Source: Ophioderma brevispina | Taxonomy: Eukaryota > Echinodermata > Ophiuroidea > Amphilepidida > Ophiodermatidae | NCBI GenBank assembly: GCA_023653785.1 | Contig: JAMKCH010022268.1 | Location: forward strand, 1 to 64,000 | Reading direction: 5' to 3' | Length of the DNA stretch: 64,000 nucleotides | Shown: in pieces, positions 20,986-33,500 of the stretch | Position numbering within the stretch: the stretch's first letter is position 1 | Layout of the letters: every line of letters starts with the position of its first letter | The notes under the pieces: generated by a model | What the model was told of the DNA's origin: nothing | The model's database searches: none | The model's input: only the letters and a program-made list of their open reading frames with translations | Position numbers and translations under genes: made by a program

Positions 20986-22103
20986 CTGCCTTCGATACCA
21001 TAGACCACAGTATCCTTCTGTCGCGTCTCTCCTCTCTTGGTGTCAGGGAAAGTGCACTCAAATGGATCCACTCTTACCTAACTGATCGAATGCAGGCTGT
21101 AAACATCAATGGTTGTTTGTCATCTTTCCTTCAGCTCCTCTTCGGTGTCCCTCAAGGTTCTGTACTTGGTCCGCTATTTTTCACTATATATTCATACCCA
21201 ATAGCTAACATAGCTCGGACGTATGGTTTACAAGTACACATGTATGCTGACGACACCCAGCTGTACTTGTCTTTTGACTTGGATAATCATTCTGATGAAA
21301 TTACCACTCGTTCTAGAATTGAATTGTGTATTTAAAGGACATTAAATCATGGATGACTGCTAATAAGTTGAAATTAAATGATGACAAAACCGAACTAATT
21401 ACTATTACCTCTAAATATCATCAAACAAAACCTACCACTGACTGTCTTCAAATTGCTTCCTGTAACATTCGTGCTTCTGTTAAGGCTCGTAATCTTGAAA
21501 TCATATTTGACAACACTCTATCCATGGATGACCACATTAAAAATGTGTGCAAATCCACTTATTTCCAGATTAGGAACATTAGCCAGATCCGCAAAGTGTT
21601 TGATGATGATTCTGCAGCGACACTCGTTCATGCCTTAGTCACGTACGTCACGCCTTGACAATGGCAATACTCTATTGTATGGGATCACTGAGCGGCAACT
21701 TAATAAACTTCAACAAGCTCAAAATGCTGTTGCACGCATGCTCACAAGGACAAGAAAATTTGAACATATTTCACCTGTTTTACAAAGTCTGCACTGGTTG
21801 CCAATTCGGTATCGCATGCATTTTAAACTCCTCCTCCTCACCTGGAAAGCTCTTCATGGCATGGCACCTTCATATATCAGCAAACTTCTCAAACCACATA
21901 TTCCAACTCGTCACCTTAGATCGTCAGATAAACATTTGCTTTCTGTTCCTCGGACTTCATCTTCATATGGCGACCGGGCCTTTTATGCATCTGCTCCTAG
22001 ACTCTGGAACTCACTTCCTTTGGAACTCAGACTTTGTAATTCACTTGAGACTTTCAAGAAGAGTTTAAAAACACACTTGTTTAAGATTGCCTATGACAAT
22101 TAA
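20986..22103 (+). pseudogene. LINE ORF2: reverse transcriptase palm, thumb and C-terminal domain
   Basis: The palm continues with SAAFDTIDHSILLSRL, then GVPQGSVLGPLFFTIY (motif B) and MYADDTQLY (the YADD catalytic motif C). A stop after IELCI near 21316-21335 reflects a shift of about +2 bp; the next frame carries DIKSWMTANKLKLNDDKTEL. A second break near 21.64 kb looks like a 4-bp duplication (ACGTACGT). After it come YGITERQLNKLQQAQNA, LHWLPIRYRMHFKLLLLTWK, HGMAPSYISKLL and APRLWNSLPLELR, ending KTHLFKIAYDN and a stop. This is the full CR1/L2 C-terminus. Motif A's first aspartate is missing, so the enzyme would be inactive. Confidence 0.85.
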
Positions 22104-22216
22104 CTCACTGTTTTTCTTTGTAAACTGTTTTTAATGTATCTGTTTGTTTTTATGTTTGCGCCTCGGAATAGGTTTTCTAGATAGATGGCGCATTATAAAT
22201 GCCTTATTATTATTAT
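22104..22216 (+). other. LINE 3' UTR and tail
   Basis: It follows the ORF2 stop and ends ATGGCGCATTATAAATGCC and TTATTATTATTATTATA. Such tails are recognised by the element's own reverse transcriptase; this is known of CR1/L2 elements, not shown here. Confidence 0.7.
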
Positions 22217-22628
22217 TATAAATGCACCTGACCAGAAGTCTGTCTTCAAAATTGTATCATCAATATCTTCCTCTCCAAATGGTAATCCACTTCCATTACA
22301 TACATCTGAGCAGGAATTAAGTGAACGTTTTGGTGACTTCTTCATTGAAAAGATTGCTGATATTCGCTCAAATTTGGATGCTCAACAATCAACATGACTC
22401 CACTTGTGATTTCAATAACATTGAAATCACATCGAATGAATCCATCAGTTCTTTTCATCCTACTTCTCATGAAGAAGTGCGCAGAATAATTCAAAACTCG
22501 CCAAACAAGTCTTGTATGCTGGACCCTTTTCCAACCGCTTTAATCAAGCTGTGCATTGATAAGCTGCTTTTCATCATCACCTGGATTGTGAATGTTTCTT
22601 TAGAACTTGGAACGGTTACCACATCACT
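22217..22628 (+). pseudogene. second LINE ORF2 fragment (linker to N-terminal reverse transcriptase)
   Basis: Directly after the LINE tail, another coding scrap reads APDQKSVFKIVSSI, ELSERFGDFFIEKIADIRSNLD and, after a frame change near 22390, EVRRIIQNSPNKSCMLDPFPTALIK. These correspond to DQKQLFKIVESLL, KFNNFFVSKIAKIRSDLD and EEIYNIIGASPPKSYDSDPIP of the LINE just upstream, but are clearly diverged, so this is a related, older element. It may be the remnant into which the full-length LINE inserted; no matching N-terminal piece was seen 5' of 18.2 kb. Confidence 0.75.
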
Positions 22629-23031
22629 CAGACGACTGGATGGTGTCGGTTTGGTTTCGATACAGACCTCATGGACTGCAATGAATTACATTCCATGGTG
22701 TCGCATAAGAAACCAAATCTATTCCAGGAAATTGGTCTATACCTCCTCAGAAATAGTCAAAGAGTGCTCAACCGATAAACGGGAGCGTGTATACAACGAT
22801 ATTCATAGTTAAACTATCTTTTGAAGAAGAGTGCTCAATGCCATAGGGCAGAGCTTATAAAAATATTCAAAGTATAGACCTTCCAGGAATAGAAGTCGTA
22901 ACTCTGAGTTTCATGCCAGAAGGCAATCATCAGACGACTGGATGGTGTCGGTTTGGTTTCGATACAGACATCATGGACTGCAAGGAATTACATTCCATGG
23001 TGTCCAATAAGAAACCAAATCTATTCCAGGA
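22629..23031 (+). repeat. ~100-bp direct repeat pair (22629-22728 and 22932-23031)
   Basis: CAGACGACTGGATGGTGTCG through CCAAATCTATTCCAGGA occurs twice, 303 bp apart, with few differences. Beside them, ATTGGTCTATACCTCCT (about 22734-22750) and AGGAGGTATAGACCAAT (about 23031-23047) are perfect inverted copies. Confidence 0.85.
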
Positions 23032-23127
23032 GGTATAGACCAATTTCTGAAAGCCTGTTTATCCCTCTTTATAACCAAAGCAAATATATATATCTAAAAA
23101 TAATTCTTAACTATTTTAATTATTTTT

Positions 23128-24137
<1,010 letters not shown>

Positions 24138-24174
24138 ATGACGTAAGTACGCAAAATACTTATCCTCATAGATC

Positions 24175-24650
24175 TTGAGCTTCTATAGTGCGTGTTCAAT
24201 TAACTTTGACCATGTTTTTCATCTTTTATTCGAAAAGGAAGAAAGGCAAACAAACATCATGCCAGAATGTTGGTGGGTAAGCATTGACCTAACAACTTTG
24301 TGCAGAATTAAAATCCGTAACTTATTGCTTAACTTCATTTGTATTCAATTTACCGCGCTTTCGGAAGAAAACTTAGGGTCAACGACCTATATCATAATGT
24401 AAACTGGTTAGTTATTGTGAAAGAGGACGGGTATTTTGTTACTCATCCCGAATCGTGGAGGTGATAACACCTGCCTATAACAATGGCTCCACATACCGGG
24501 CCCATTGTAATATCTTTAGTTAATGGTTTGCTGAAGTCTATACATATCCATTGGTCACTGATATTATGAAGGAGAAATTGATGTGACATTTTATTCATTT
24601 TTAAGAAAATGTGCAAGTTTTATTTGGGGCAACAGACGGTTATGTCATGT
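24175..24650 (+). repeat. dispersed repeat F, copy 2, with inverted end
   Basis: It shares its block order with 11160-11820. Its right end, AAGAAAATGTGCAAGTTTTA then TTTGGGGCAACAGA, is the reverse complement of TCTGTTGCCCCAAATAAAAC then TTGCACATTTCTT at about 23300-23335 and 23880-23910. The 23.3-24.65 kb region therefore may be one element with inverted ends. Confidence 0.6.
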
Positions 24651-24892
24651 TAATAATTTATCAATAATTTTACACCGGGTTTTGTCTTCTCCCTTTGAAT
24701 GGACTACGGAATTTGTTATACAGCTTGTTATTTGGTCTACGCCTCATAGTCTATAATAAGGTGTTCAAAGGAGTTCAAAACGACATAAATCGTGTCAAAA
24801 AGGACCGGATTTGTGATGGGATCGCTTGGGCCAAAAGCAAAGAGGAGTTTTCAAAGTAGCTAGCGGGATGGATAGAGGGAGATAGGGATGGA

Positions 24893-25057
24893 AGGCGGGC
24901 TAGCGTAGTGGTCACCACTCGCCTTTCACCAATGCAGCCCGGGTTCGATTCCTTGTGAAGCAAATGTCGTACGTGAAATTGGTTTCCAATCCGCATGTAA
25001 TATTTCCCTGAACTTCGCTTTCATCCGGTATCTAAAATCGGATTTCTTTCAATAAAT
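24893..25057 (+). mobile_element. tRNA-derived SINE, third family
   Basis: GCGGGCTAGCGTAGTGGTCA (box A TAGCGTAGTGG) and CCCGGGTTCGATTCC (box B) are spaced as in a tRNA head, followed by a body with GTACGTGAAATTGG. Cloverleaf pairing is not convincing, so a SINE head rather than a tRNA gene. The right boundary is uncertain. Confidence 0.55.
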
Positions 25058-25315
25058 CTATCCTTGCCGTTCCAGAATTAATGTTTGTGCCGTAGCAACC
25101 AACGCCGCTCCACAGCGGCGCCCTGAAAATTTGGTGGGTATGCTGCGTGCTGACTGAGGTATACTTGTGTGACTCCAATTATGTTTGGCTACATTCTGTC
25201 TCCGCCATGACGTGTATTGTATAATTTTGCTACTTGTGTGTCTAAATTTAACAAAAGAAAAGTCCGCACTATAAGGATTAATAAAATATAAAATATTGTG
25301 CCTATAAATACTCAC

Positions 25316-25567
25316 AAATCCGCATATTATTGTGAATAAGATTATCGGAGACATCCCAAAAGGAATTGTTACAGCGCATACGATAATTCCTCTGATCACA
25401 GAAAGTATTCCAAGGCATAATTGAACTTGTCCGAGAGTATTGCCAGTCTTCGGATCATAGTTTGCATTCTCGACCGGTGAACTCTGCATTGAAATAGCAG
25501 TTTCCTGATTGGCTGAATTAGTCGGCCATGGTTCCATTGCAGCTGCGATATTATGACACCTTTGCAT
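25316..25567 (-). CDS. 5' coding exon of a putative MS4A/CD20-like tetraspan membrane protein
   Basis: The minus-strand exon runs 252 bp (84 codons if the first ATG is used) to a consensus GTGAGT donor at phase 0. The N-terminal ~40 residues are polar (MEPWPTNSANQETAI, SSPVENANYDP), as in a cytoplasmic tail. Then come NTLGQVQLCLGILSVIRG, IIVCAVTIPFG and SPIILFTIICGF: one full membrane helix, a short turn and the start of a second. This LG..Q..LG....I.GI...PF....I...I.G layout resembles MS4A proteins. The second in-frame ATG (codon 11, GCAATGG) has the better context, and ATCGCAG just before it could be a splice acceptor. Reading past the donor gives an ORF to 25058 that I regard as intronic. 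It may pair with the phase-0 exon at 5607-5792. Function is inferred from pattern only. Confidence 0.5.
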
Positions 25568-26144
25568 TTAAAAATATAACAAGATAATTATCACGCATTA
25601 TTAAAAGAACTCGTTTATCGATAAATTGATAACAAGAATAAAGGGTCCTCTTTTATATTCTGTCGGTGGCAATAGAGGTCTTTCACCTCACTAATGCATA
25701 ACCTATAACAAAAGGTGTTAGTTCCGTAGTATTCGTCATTCAGGTCAATTTAATACCTGACCTCAAAGTACTTGTACTATTCAAAGTGTGACCCATACTT
25801 TTATGCATACATGTCCAACATGTCCAAAAGTCGTTCTTTAGATTTAGAAATTCTCCAGAAATTTTGAATGGACTTTGTCATTCCAAAACTGAAGCTCTTC
25901 TGGCTCAAAAGACGACAGCAAACAGTTCAGCGATCAAGCTCCGGTGACATCCAAAGTATTATAAATTCCTGGCACTATGTAAAGCACAAATCTACCATTA
26001 TTGTAGATTAAAACTAGCTATAACTATACTGTATAGCTCCTGACTACTGGCCCTGAGTATTTTCAGTGACAAGTATTTAACTTCTCACAGCTAGATTCCC
26101 CTCTCTAACAATAATCATTACAGCATCATCATGCATAAACATAA
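25568..26144. other. no recognisable feature
   Basis: Upstream side of the minus-strand exon. No clear promoter elements seen. Confidence 0.4.
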
Positions 26145-26459
26145 AAGTAAAAAAGGTAAAGGTAAAGGGGACGGACCTGTGTACACAGGAACGGAGTGCC
26201 CATCTCTCTTTCGAAGCGATTAGGCCAGACTCCACCATATAATGTTGCTGTAGGGGGATCGCTACACCTCCTCTACAGCGAGTCTGTTACCTTCCCAACA
26301 TTGAATAATGCCGGTACCCATTTATACACCTGGGTACAGAGGAGTAATTGCGGTAAAGCGCCTTACTCAAGGGCGAAACACATTGGCCTCAGTGGGGCTC
26401 GAACTCACAACCTTTAGGGTGCGGGTCGGCGCTTTATCCACTGGACCACATGTGCCCTC
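26145..26459 (-). mobile_element. tRNA-derived SINE, copy 2 (most complete)
   Basis: On the minus strand the head GGGCACATGTGGTCCAGTGG with box B GAGTTCGAGCCCC is followed by CTTGAGTAAGGCGCTTTACC, the body and a tail made of TTTACC units (AAAGGTAAAGGTAAA on the plus strand). Length about 310 bp. Same family as 9310-9658. Confidence 0.75.
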
Positions 26460-27074
26460 ATTATGTCAAATAAGATTTCACATAAATGACATCATCTGCA
26501 TTGCACCATTTTATATAAATGACTTCATGGGGGAATTACCTATTTTGCAATCTGTTTTGATCTCAGAGCATAAACAAGTTGACTCAGTTTCTAAATTTAC
26601 ATCTTGGGGAATTCCCATTCACCTCTTGTGCATCTAGTTGTAAACAACAGGTGTGATCTCAATATAGCACTAGGGGAATTCCCTATTCTCTTTTCAACAT
26701 AAACAACGTACTTTTCCCGTGAAAAATCTTTTCTCAAATAGAATAATATTTTCAATCACAAAATGAAGGCTAATATAACAGTAGTTTCTATCGTTTTTAA
26801 AACGCTGATAGCAGCCACTTTTGGCATTATTTCAGTTTAAATACTTGTATAATTCCAACCACGTTAAAGAAGCATCAATTATGTATTTCAAGTGATCTTA
26901 AATAACCTCTAGATAACGGTTGGTCATGTTGTTTGACAAGACTTCTCCAGTTCCTTTAACATTCGATCTTAACAAACACTAGCGTTGAGATTTATAGGGT
27001 TCTAACTGACAATTTCCCCTAAATTAAGGCAGGGGATCCGCTCTGTGATTTTTGAAAAGTGCAAAATATGCAGT
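26460..27074. other. no recognisable feature
   Basis: AT-rich. GGGGAATTCCC-like words (GGGGAATTACC, GGGGAATTCCC) recur at about 26530, 26609 and 26673, without a clear repeat unit. Confidence 0.4.
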
Positions 27075-27362
27075 TAATCGACGTTAGGGATATATAAATC
27101 CATGGTTCGATCTCACATGGAATATGCAATGTCAGCATGGTGTGGAACAACACCGACTACATCATCCAAACTTGACCCAATCCAGGGACGTGCCATTTCC
27201 ATCATCAATATTTGTGAGAATAATTTCACCTCTCACCACATCCAACCATTGGGTCATCGCAGGGGGTTGGAATTGTCACTCTTTTCCACCGCATGTTTTA
27301 TGGAAGTGCGATACGTTCATTCATGGACATATTTCAAGTTTAACACGAAACTACTGTCATGA
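27075..27362 (+). pseudogene. LINE reverse transcriptase C-terminal fragment
   Basis: The reading STLGIYKSMVRSHMEYAMSA followed by WCGTTPTT, SKLDPIQGRAISII and QPLGHRRGLELSLFSTACF matches the post-palm region of non-LTR reverse transcriptases ('lYks.vrs.leYa..aW.g.....l..ld.iQ.ra.rii ... sL.hRR.v..l...yk'). It is a different type from the LINE at 18-22 kb. Both ends are lost. Confidence 0.65.
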
Positions 27363-28558
27363 CCGCACTGTATAAATGAGGAAATGCTGTAAATATAGTA
27401 TGGAACTAGTACATACGCTCTGTGCCGACGTACGCCGTATATACTTACCAATGCACAGATGAAGAAAACGCAACTTCACCGACAAAATTGAAAGTAGAAG
27501 CTGAAGCAAATTTCAAGGGAGAATTCTGTAATATTTAGGACTCCTTGCTGAAGCTGACTCGATGTCCATAAGCAGGAACAACTCTGTAAAATCACCATTC
27601 AGTCATTCTCTTAAGTTAGAACGGTTTACACTTATCAGCTACTACGGTCAAGTGCACACGAAAAATACGGCATAAAGCGAATGAATACACACGTATACAA
27701 AAATTATGGACAAATGAAACCATAGCAAAATAAATAACAAGAAGCAAAAACAGGGTTTCATGTACAAATGAATACCTCAAAAATTACAAAAAACATTTTG
27801 TTTGTTAGTGTATTTCTTCTAAAAATTCAAGTTATCAAGTGATGAAAATGTTATGGACACCGGTACTCAAATCAAGTTATCAATCACGACATACAACAAG
27901 ATATGGTCTTATATCCCTTACGTACATAATAGATAGGGTTATAAATGAGAACCCTATTCGGAGAGTGGGAAGGTTTGAAGATGTTTGGTAGTTTGAAGGT
28001 GATGAATCAGAAGATTTTTTGAGGCCCAACCTCTGGGAAATTATGGGGAACTTTGTAAATAAGGGGGGAAACTAGTACAGGGGTAAATTTGAAATCAACT
28101 AATGTGTTTAAATTGTAACCCATGTATTTGTTTCATTATGAGGATGAAAAAAGGTATATGGGTTGTATAGGTTTTGGACCTTTACCACCCGTTACACGGT
28201 ACAGCCCTGATAAGGTTCAAGGTCATCATTGCGAAAAATATCCACTGCTCAGTGATTTGTTGAAACAATTGGGTCAATTTAGTTGGACCTCTATAGACTA
28301 TGTAGACCCTTTTACATTTTGCCCACTATACCGAAACAAATGCCATAAATTGTAAAAATAAGGCAAGAATCGATTTTTTGTTAATCGCTACGTGGTATCT
28401 TTATTTTGTAGATATAAAAGTTAAAAATCTCAGGATCAAAGCCATCTCGTGATTATATTTTTGAGAAGTACTACTGGTATCAGAGTTGATGTATGGTTTA
28501 AATATTGAGCTGCCTAGGGAGTACACTTACTCGGTTTCGGCTTTTCCCTATGAGTATT
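27363..28558. other. no recognisable feature
   Basis: AT-rich sequence with an unrecognised 77-residue ORF at 28122-28355 that lacks splice or domain support. Confidence 0.4.
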
Positions 28559-28790
28559 AAAGGTGAATGCCACGATCCTCGTGTATCTCTTGTTGTTTAT
28601 GGTGTCACTAGATATTCCTGGAAGAATAGGTTATTTGATATGATTCTGATAGGCTTTGATTTTATGAGCCAATGTTTATATCACTGTAACCCATAGGCCA
28701 CTGTGTTGCATTTGCCATGTATGACAGCAAAATATAAAGATCGTATTTATTACAGAGCCAGATTTTTCGGGGGAATGTGCATGTAAAGTT
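28559..28790. mobile_element. partial relative of the 6361-6698 TTAA element
   Basis: Starts after ATTAA with AGGTGAATGCCACGAT and shares the ordered blocks CTAGATATTCCT, TATGAGC, CCATAGGCCACTGTG and AAAATATAAAGATCG with that element. The right terminus is not clear. Confidence 0.5.
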
Positions 28791-28797
28791 TAAGCAA

Positions 28798-28830
28798 CCC
28801 CACCCCCAAACCACCCCACCCCCCCCCCTA
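28798..28830 (+). repeat. C-rich low-complexity tract
   Basis: CCCCACCCCCAAACCACCCC followed by a run of C. Confidence 0.85.
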
Positions 28831-28935
28831 CCTATACTTAAAAGGTCACAGGAAATGAGATGATAAAACCTGGTCCAAATCTTTACGGGGCATTCCATTC
28901 CAAAAACAGGGCCACAAAAATAATACACTTACAGT

Positions 28936-29052
28936 GACATCATTAGTGAAACGATTGATTTTCAGTCAGTGTCCATGAAGTTAGATTCACACAAGTCACC
29001 TGGAACTTTCTATTATTCTCTGAAAATCAATAGTTCCACTAATGATGTCATC
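28936..29052. mobile_element. short hairpin element, ~117 bp
   Basis: TGACATCATTAGTG.AACGATTGATTTTCAG at the left pairs with CTGAAAATCAATAGTTCCACTAATGATGTCA (inverted) at the right, about 30-bp arms, around a ~55-bp loop. Confidence 0.75.
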
Positions 29053-29835
29053 ACAACCCAAAGATTGAATGCTTTCCGCCCTCCTTGGGAGGGACTTTGA
29101 CCACCAACCACATCCAATCTATTGCATTTCCTGGGACTTTAAACCCAACGATTGAGATGACATAAAACCTAAGCCAAAAACAACCAGGCATCCCATGACA
29201 AACCAAATACCCACGCTTCAGGTACCTGTCTTTCTGGAAAAAAATATTACATGTGACATAATAATTTAGCTTGTTAAACTGCCCTGTAAATAATGACGTG
29301 CTGCTTACAGCTGGATTTAAAGCCTAATATATCTGGTTTATTTACGATCTTTATACAAAGCCTTAACAATACCGAAGTTTAGGTTGAAAGGTGACCGGTA
29401 AACATAGAAATAACAAACTAAATGGGCGTTAATAAATTTTCCCCATTATAGCATTCATTCCAGTGTTTGTGAGTGTTTTGCAAATATAACTTTAAAAGAA
29501 ATTGTGTCTATGGGACGTTAGAGTTCTTTCTTGTATCCTCAGAAATATACTAAACAAACTTAGTGAATCAGAAATTACCCCAGGGTACGAACAGATCATC
29601 TTGGTAGTCAGTAATTTAAACGTGAAAGTTATATTACACCGGGTAAAGGGAACATGGACATTATACTCTTTTCCAGGAACCTGAGTACTCTACCTTGTTT
29701 TGTAAATTATGATAACATCATGCGTTTGTACGGTACTCATATTCCCTGACATAACATAGCATAATGAAATGATTTAGACTTACGTATTCACGATCAACCT
29801 TTCTGAAATTCGGGGTGACACACTTCGCTGTGCAT
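29053..29835. other. no recognisable feature
   Basis: No supported gene, repeat or RNA. Confidence 0.4.
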
Positions 29836-30134
29836 CTAAATGCAAAAGATAATGTGAACAAAGAAAAAGACCTTCAAGGAAGAATTAGAAAATTAGAAGA
29901 AGAGTTCAAGAGAGTCAGAGTTAAATCAAAACCAATGATGAAAAAGATAATGAAATTTTTTTTTAATTTTTCTTTTTTTATAAAATTTTGGAGAATATAA
30001 GAATGAGCGTCTTATGGCACTTTTTATTCGCCAAGGCAACATGGATCAACAGATGGTGAAAAGCTAACAAAGTACTTTTTAAACTTAGAAAAGAGACGTT
30101 TTATTAAAACACAAATGGTTCGCATTAAACATGA
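29836..30134 (+). pseudogene. LINE ORF2 linker fragment (L1/Tx1-like)
   Basis: KEKDLQGRIRKLEEEFKRVR is followed, after a T-rich gap and a frame change, by GEKLTKYFLNLEKRRFIKTQ and MVRIKHE. The 'w.e.GEk.tKYFlnLEkr' block is a hallmark of the region between endonuclease and reverse transcriptase in L1/Tx1-type LINEs. Only this scrap was found. Confidence 0.6.
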
Positions 30135-30232
30135 GTGATGGTAAGTAAAATTTGGGAAATATAGTTTTGCCTCAAGGTAATAAATAGGACACACTTATAC
30201 GTAATTGGCGCCAACCTATCAATGTTGAATAT

Positions 30233-30588
30233 GTCATAGGCGTAAATCTACCGGGGGGATGGGGGATCATATCCCCAATATTTGATGAGGGGGGATGGTC
30301 CCAATACAATCTCCCCCCCCCCCCCAATGGTGATGCCGTGAGGTGTTTTGCCCAAAATAACCGATATGTTACATAATAGTTTAAATCATGGTAAATTTCC
30401 ACGCGCTTAGCGCGAATTTGTTTTAATTACAATACATTACGTTTAGCTTCTATATGGCAAAATTAAAAGCGCGGCGCGCGAACATGGCTACTAATACATC
30501 TTTTCAGCAAATCCCAGTTCTTCAAAATTTCTCATCAACCCCATCCCCCAATGTCAAAAAGAAAATTTACACCACTGTTGAATTGATC
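30233..30588. mobile_element. putative MITE with GGCGTAAATCTACC termini
   Basis: CATAGGCGTAAATCTACCGG followed by GGGGATGGGGG at the left opposes CCCCATCCCCCAATGTC then AAAATTTACACCACTG at the right. An internal C-run lies at 30312. No ORF. Confidence 0.5.
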
Positions 30589-33500
30589 ATACAAAAAGAG
30601 TTCTGATGCAGATTGAGGAACCGCCTCAAGAATATCTTACAAATTATGTCTATAAATGATAGACCAAACAGGCTTGTTCGCGGGAGATATACATGTATAT
30701 GGGTTCATAGATGATCTTCAATTTCAGATTTAAAAATATAAAGGAAGTTATATATAGGTTTTCTCAGTTAGTTAAAACTTTTTTCATTATTCATATCTCG
30801 TTTTAGATTTTTCGTCCCATGAACACGAAATGTGCATTGGTAAAAGCAATTTGTATTTGGTCAATTAGATTAAAAGTTTGATCAATAAAATTCACTATTT
30901 TACATGAATTGCAAACCAATTTTAAATTTTTTATTTTTTTTATTTGGTTTGATTATTGCTTTATTTTGGTATATAATTTCAATTGTAATCAGTAAGTTGT
31001 GGTATTCGTGTGCAGTATGGATAGGCCATGACTAAAAGGTAGCCAGTTGGCCTTTACATCAGCAAAATTTATCATATCTTTTCGTCTTTCCTTTGATTAT
31101 ATACGGAAGCAAACAAAGGAATTACAGATAGAGACTATAGAAAAGTAAAAAGAATTAGAATAAAAATAATGATACAAAAAGAAAGAAAGATAAATGATGT
31201 GAAAGAAAGTAAAAAAAAAAAGGGAAAGGCAAATTGAGGTGAAAGAAAGAAAACATAGGTGAAAGAAAGAAGAAAGGTTAATGGTAGATTAGATAATTTG
31301 CTGATGTTGTAGGCCTAAATCTTAGCACGGCGATACATACAACACAAGAGGACGAAATATACTGAGATACATGTTGAAATAATGACCAAAGGTGACATTG
31401 GTTGTAATTTAGATGGTGGACCATGGGTGAGACCAAATTAAATTGATGTGAGACCAAATTAAAATGATTGTATGAAAATAAATGTGTTCAGTATTGACCA
31501 AAATGTTCATAAAGTGACAAAAGACGAAATCGTTATAAACAAAAAGAACAGTTCGTTTTCTTGGACGACAACCAACTTAACGAGATATGAAAGATAATGA
31601 AAAATGTTTTAAACTAACTGTTAAAACCTAGTACTAATTGATCTTTGAAAAATCATTCGATACGTCTATCATGGTTTATTCAGAAAAACCTACACTTGTC
31701 AATCTTACCCTCATGTTAAAATTGTTAATCCCTAGTACCGAAAGGGGGGGGTGGTACGAAAAAAGCTTGAGTTTAATTCGTCAACCAAAATTTAAGACAT
31801 GGTCTAAACGTTCACTAACAGTGCCCTGACAGAGTACTATTGTAAAATATTAGTTATTAGCAAATTTAATTACATTGGTCAACTGCTTCCAATCTTCGAT
31901 GAATATTTGAAAACAATCAGTGATCGTAGATAAAATTTATTTGGAATGGAAAATCAAGATTAAATAAAACGTCCCAAATGATTCAATATTATGATTTAGG
32001 TGTTGTGTTAAATTAAGCAACCTTCTGTCGCATTTAAATGCTATTAAGGTATCGTGGCTACGTTAGAGTGAATCCGGTGAAGAAAAAATGGGTAAGTTAT
32101 TCCTATACTGTCCAAATTATAAAAGATTGATATTTACATTTGAACAAACAGGTCAACAATGTTAGACGTACTATTCATAACAGTTTTGGTGTGATGTATT
32201 ACACGCTGGTCATGTAATTAACAGTAAATATCCGTGACCAATATTGATTTTAATTACCAATTGCGAGAAATTGTTTGTGGTGGAATGATAACATTGATTA
32301 GGTAGAAACCATCAAGTACAATATGTCGAGAATAACAGGCAATATTTTCATCAACGATCTAATCAAGTAAATCAGGTAAACTTTATAGTATGCATGAACT
32401 GACACTATTTATGGTATGAAGACCAAATTTGTTGCAATATTCATGGCATTTCAACGGATCAAAGACGCTAGGAAGCGGCTTTGATCGCAATAAAGATTGG
32501 ACCCACTTTTCAACAACTAACGAGCTATTTTATATAGGTTTTCAAAAGATGTAAAGCTATTCCTCTTAATTACTAAGAAACGTATAACAATCAGTTTCAA
32601 ATACTATTAAGGAAAGATAAGTGAAACACAATTTGTTCAAGGATTGGCGGAAAATTTGCCAAAGACCTTTCAAAATCACAAACAAACACAAGATGACAAT
32701 CTTTTCAATATAGAATCATATACAATAGTATTGCAACAGAACAATTTCTGTATAAATAAATATTGTTTATCTAAAACTATTGTCATATTTTGCCAACTGT
32801 AACAAGTCAATTCTTTTGGAAAAGTTTTTTATTTTTTTGTTCAAAAACAATAATATGGTATTATATTGGGAACAGAGTTATCTGATTATATGATACTCGT
32901 GGTTCAGAAAACAGAGGGTTTTTGAATCAATCCAACTGATGCATGCAAGGGCTATACTGTGCTGTACAAACACATGACAGTACTTCGGGATAAAAGGTTC
33001 CAAAAGTTTAAGAACCACAAACAGTCAGTGATAATGCAAAAAAATTCCCTAAGTGCTTAAAAGCTTTGTAGGATAAAATGGGCGCAAAAAAGTCTGGTTT
33101 TATGTGTTAGAATAGGATTTTTTGTTTGGGGATCACATGACCGTATTAAGGTAAAATTTCCCAAAACTGGTTGCATTGTGAGGTTGACTCAATGCACCCT
33201 CGGGGTTCAGAAGGAGACAATGTAGTGAACGTAATTCTTTTACTCGCAAAATTCCACATATCGTCGTGGCGTGAAAAAACCCATATGTAAACTCTGAAAT
33301 CCAATGAAAAAAACCCCATATGTAAAAAGTAGACCCAGTGCAAAAAACCTCAAAAGGCTTTGGTAACAATCGGGTTCTGAGTTAATTTCCATAGCCAAAT
33401 ATAACAGAAAATCTTAACTTACTGCAGTTTATTTAGAACATGAGGAAATAGTTATTGAATATAGTTAGAAAGGAAAACCTTTCTTGTGCATAGCATTACA

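Larger units (their letters stand above)
18240..22216 (+). mobile_element. CR1/L2-type non-LTR retrotransposon carrying a 2A-like motif, near full length
   Basis: In order, the element shows a leader, a short N-terminal coding part with a 2A-like DIENNPGP, a basic GKRGGR-like stretch, an APE-type endonuclease, a reverse transcriptase and a C-terminal domain. It ends in a 3' tail GCGCATTATAAATGCCTTAT followed by TATTATTATTATA, which is the typical short microsatellite end of CR1/L2 elements. The 5' boundary near 18240 is a guess. It retrotransposes by target-primed reverse transcription when intact. This copy has at least four frameshifts (about 19.1, 20.98, 21.32 and 21.64 kb) and has lost a catalytic aspartate, so it is inactive unless the indels are sequence errors. 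Confidence 0.85.

Noticed and set aside
24893..24970. Possible tRNA gene on the plus strand
   Set aside because: Box spacing is right but a full cloverleaf with paired acceptor stem could not be drawn by eye; kept as a SINE head.
25058..25315. Extension of the minus-strand ORF beyond the GTGAGT donor
   Set aside because: A consensus donor stands at 25315, and the sequence after it loses hydrophobic order and looks non-coding.
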